Positions 33,547 to 36,105 of a stretch of 36,105 bases of DNA are shown here, piece after piece (within the stretch, counting starts at the first letter, position 1; every line of letters starts with the position of its first letter). The stretch lies in the IMG/VR virus record IMGVR_UViG_3300021602_000013, positions 1 through 36,105 of that record; one strand, written 5' to 3'. The notes under the pieces were generated by a model that was given only the letters and a program-made list of their open reading frames with translations, had not been told where the DNA came from and ran no database searches. The translations under genes and the position numbers were made by a program. Source of the stretch: a virus.

Positions 33547-36105
33547 CCTTTTGCAAGTTTCAGAATGTGTGCCAAATGATCAACCCCTTCGGTCTTAACT
33601 TCTTTCTTCTCGGTGTGCTGCTTGACCTTTTCTTTGGTGTCGTCAGCCTTCTTATTCGTCTTGTCAATGTTCTTTTTGAACTTTGCCGCGAAGTCTGGCT
33701 TCTTTTTATCGGCACTCTCACATGCTCCGACTAACTTGCCACGCAACGGTGCCTTGTCAGTTGGTCCTGCTTGCCCTGCTGCCTTTTGTTCTGGTCCGAG
33801 GTCTTCCATCATATCATCTTCAACATCGTTCATCGCCTGATCATTACGACGATGACGCTTCATTTCGCGTTCTGGAATTTCACCTTCTTCGAAGTCGTCA
33901 TATGGTCCGCGGATGTTGCCCATTGGATCTTTGTATCCTGCCAGATAAACGATTACACGGACGCCTGTCTTGTAATTGTCAATGGCCCATACACCTTCGA
34001 CTTGCGGGTCAGCGAAGACCTTGCAGTTTGGCAAATCCATTTCTTTGACAAATCTTGCGTCAGCCTCTCTAGTAAACGCTGCCACAGCACCTTGCTTAGT
34101 GTCCGGAAAAACCTGAGTTGGAGTTCGACTAGTTGCTTCAGGAATACCCTCTGGATTGTTTGACTCAAGACCATCAGCCTCATACATTCCGTCGTACCGA
34201 GCAGACGGATCTAATCCATTGTCATAGTCTCGTCTGGCGACTCCGCCATGCTTCTTTCGTTTGTATACTGCCAAGAACAGACCACCACCGTTGCCGGAGC
34301 CTTGAACTTCAGCCCGCATGAGTTGTCCGGCACCCTCAGTAGAATTAGTCATTCGTTCTGGAGCATCGCCACCGTATCGGTAGTTTGGCTTTGGTTTGAA
34401 TGATGGGTCAACTGCGGCCAGTGCTTTAGCAAGGTCCGCCATGCTTAGATGACCAGTTGCTGGTTTGTCCCACCAGGTTTTCAATTCCCCAGGCATTGAT
34501 TCTTTTGAGTTTAGTTTGTATCCTAAACTCTTGAGAACTCTAGCCACTTGCGGAGCAACTGGTTGATTCACCGCCTCTTCTACTTGCTTGGGTTTGTTGG
34601 TAGGGGAAACTTCATATCCAACTGGGTTATATTTACTTAAATGCTTTGCGTGTGCTTCTGCTTGTCCGACTTTCTTTTGTTCTGGACCGAGTTCCTCAGC
34701 TATTGGAGGTAGCTGTGCCGGAACAAAACCCTTATTAGTTTCAACATAAACATCTTTGATATTCAACTTCATGCTGTTCTTTCTTCCGGGGATAACAACC
34801 TGCACGATGTTGCCCGTGATCTTATACACTCTAGCATACTGTCGGTAGTCACCGGAGCCAATCACCACTTCTTGATCAGGGCGAATAACCGCGGAATTTT
34901 TAGCCTCAGTCACGCCGACTTTTGTAAGGTCGCCAGGGTGTGACCAACCTACCCATTGAAGGCCCATTCCCTTATCCTCTTCTACTTGCTTCCTGTCATT
35001 CGCAAATTCTTTGTTAGTGGCTTTGACGATTCCAGAGAAGCGTTTGTTGGCGCGCTTTGTTGCCCAATCTGCTGCCCTCTTGTAGGCAGGATCTTCACCT
35101 TTTTTGGCTACAGCATTGGCAAATGTATCTAGTCCTGAGGCTTCTTTACCGGCTTTTTTTTTATATCGACCAAGCAATTCATTAGATATTTCATCCACTT
35201 GTAATCGTTGTAATCGGTCATCTGCCTTACTGATACCTTTGTTTCGGTGATCCCATTTCCTCAGCGATTTGCGAACAGGGTCATCCTGATGAGAGAACAT
35301 CGGTTTACTACCAATGATGTTTGATGCCGCTGTCTTACCTTTCTCGGCCCCTACCTTATAGTTTTGGAGAGTATCAGGAGAGAGTTCGTCTAACTTTTCC
35401 AGACCAAGTGCCTCGTCAATGATATCATCGGCCCATTCGGATAACTCGCTGGAGTGATCAACTTCAGTGATGTTCTTATTCAGCTTACGCAGAATTGGCA
35501 TCACTGATTCAATACGCGGATCAAGTTCGTTCGAGGCGAACATCTCGCTTAGGTCAGTTGAATCCTCATCTTCCGTCAGTGTAGGGGTCCATGATTCAAA
35601 GTAAGCATTGTATCCACGACGACCTGCCATCTTGTGTAGAGTCTCGCGCAAATTATTGTAGTGATTGACACCTTCATTCACCAATGATTGAGTTGATTCG
35701 TTGAACTGCCCATTTCTTGTGGCACGAACGAATCCGGCCATCTTTGTGTATTCTTCACAGAGCGAATGAATGTGCTTGCCTTGTTCGTCGTATGGTGTTC
35801 CACCTTCTGCGATATGTCTGGCATATACGCGGGCCAGACCTGGCTTCGTTGTGTCTAACAGAAAGCGTTCACCAGCGGCATTTTCCACGAAGATGCGTTC
35901 AATCGCACGATAGCGGCGTTCGCCTTCTTCCAGTTGTCTGGAGTGTTGTAGAATGATCTTGACCTGAGGAACAGCGTCAGAGTAACTTGACTTTCGGCCT
36001 GTGGCGTAGTAACCTTCTTCTACTTTCTTCTTGAAAAAGGTATCAAACTCTCCATCCTGGGCCCTCTTCATGAGTTTTTGTTTGTCATGCTTACCCTTTT
36101 CAATC
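33543..36105 (-). CDS. Large conserved phage protein, 5' end beyond the window
   Basis: At least 853 codons. The frame is open through the right edge (codons before the first Met read IEKGKHDKQKL), so the start lies outside. It has a charged helical N-part ('RFLLDTTKPGLARVYARHIA', then 'HIHSLCEEYTKMAGFVRATR'), Lys- and Glu-rich middle regions, 'GSGDYRQYARVYKITGNIVQ' (a small beta domain), and two copies of an L-G-P-E-Q-K-x-x-G-Q-A motif (ELGPEQKKVGQAEAH and DLGPEQKAAGQAGPT). The end is GVDHLAHILKLAKG. This motif recurs in virion proteins of cyanophage-type T4-like genomes. Function unknown; structural or internal head protein is likely. Confidence 0.7.
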   Translation of the reverse strand, partial: IEKGKHDKQKLMKRAQDGEFDTFFKKKVEEGYYATGRKSSYSDAVPQVKIILQHSRQLEEGERRYRAIERIFVENAAGERFLLDTTKPGLARVYARHIAEGGTPYDEQGKHIHSLCEEYTKMAGFVRATRNGQFNESTQSLVNEGVNHYNNLRETLHKMAGRRGYNAYFESWTPTLTEDEDSTDLSEMFASNELDPRIESVMPILRKLNKNITEVDHSSELSEWADDIIDEALGLEKLDELSPDTLQNYKVGAEKGKTAASNIIGSKPMFSHQDDPVRKSLRKWDHRNKGISKADDRLQRLQVDEISNELLGRYKKKAGKEASGLDTFANAVAKKGEDPAYKRAADWATKRANKRFSGIVKATNKEFANDRKQVEEDKGMGLQWVGWSHPGDLTKVGVTEAKNSAVIRPDQEVVIGSGDYRQYARVYKITGNIVQVVIPGRKNSMKLNIKDVYVETNKGFVPAQLPPIAEELGPEQKKVGQAEAHAKHLSKYNPVGYEVSPTNKPKQVEEAVNQPVAPQVARVLKSLGYKLNSKESMPGELKTWWDKPATGHLSMADLAKALAAVDPSFKPKPNYRYGGDAPERMTNSTEGAGQLMRAEVQGSGNGGGLFLAVYKRKKHGGVARRDYDNGLDPSARYDGMYEADGLESNNPEGIPEATSRTPTQVFPDTKQGAVAAFTREADARFVKEMDLPNCKVFADPQVEGVWAIDNYKTGVRVIVYLAGYKDPMGNIRGPYDDFEEGEIPEREMKRHRRNDQAMNDVEDDMMEDLGPEQKAAGQAGPTDKAPLRGKLVGACESADKKKPDFAAKFKKNIDKTNKKADDTKEKVKQHTEKKEVKTEGVDHLAHILKLAKG

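Overview
The window is part of a T4-like myovirus genome. On one strand it carries a near-complete T4-type replication and recombination set: gp41 helicase, gp61 primase, gp32 single-strand binding protein, UvsX, UvsY and UvsW. It also carries T4-type late promoters (TATAAATA and its variants GATAAATA, AATAAATA and CTAAATA), virion-type proteins and five free-standing homing endonucleases. Early promoters are near-consensus host sigma70 sites (TTGACA, 17 bp, TATAAT). There are no photosynthesis genes. A Tim44-like exported protein, a FeoA-like protein and a BPSL0761-like protein suggest a proteobacterial host, but that is inference. I see no tRNA, rRNA, CRISPR array, insertion sequence or origin. 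Coding density is very high, no gene-free stretch exceeds about 200 bases, and almost everything is read from the minus strand.

Layout by coordinate. 1-4190: tail-type protein (cut by the window edge), PD-(D/E)XK nuclease, virion or unknown proteins, and a small abundant-type protein with its own late promoter and terminator. 4192-7365: gp41, gp61 and a GIY-YIG endonuclease. 7382-10175: tail-type protein, one plus-strand gene, a small relative of DNA polymerase III alpha, a DnaQ-like exonuclease and small genes. 10172-15983: a compact array of small genes, about twenty of which share a C-terminal 'W-F-x-L-R-W' motif. 15983-18701: zinc-finger protein, possible clamp-loader subunit, gamma-glutamylcyclotransferase-like gene and a GIY-YIG endonuclease split by an amber codon. 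18709-20762: conserved gene and UvsW. 20806-26176: plus-strand membrane protein, Tim44-like protein, AAA+ ATPase with small membrane or exported partners, and a run of very small early genes. 26183-29661: two GIY-YIG endonucleases around two conserved phage genes. 29697-33304: UvsY, acidic linker protein, UvsX, HNH endonuclease, BPSL0761-like protein and gp32. 33310-36105: FeoA-like protein and a large protein cut by the right edge.

The strongest candidate for something undescribed is the 10-16 kb array. Genes overlap at ATGA, and at sixteen junctions the ribosome binding site AGGTGG of one gene is also the Arg-Trp codon pair in the C-terminal motif of the gene before it. The proteins have diverged strongly while keeping this junction, which suggests repeated duplication and fast diversification, as in host-takeover or counter-defence genes. 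Their function is unknown.

Regulation is a second theme. Several promoters sit so that the predicted transcript starts at or next to the start codon, giving leaderless mRNA. At two genes the late promoter overlaps one arm of a hairpin that would hide the ribosome binding site in read-through transcripts. At four genes the predicted late transcript starts on a stem-loop, and three of these leaders, all from homing endonucleases, show compensatory stem changes.
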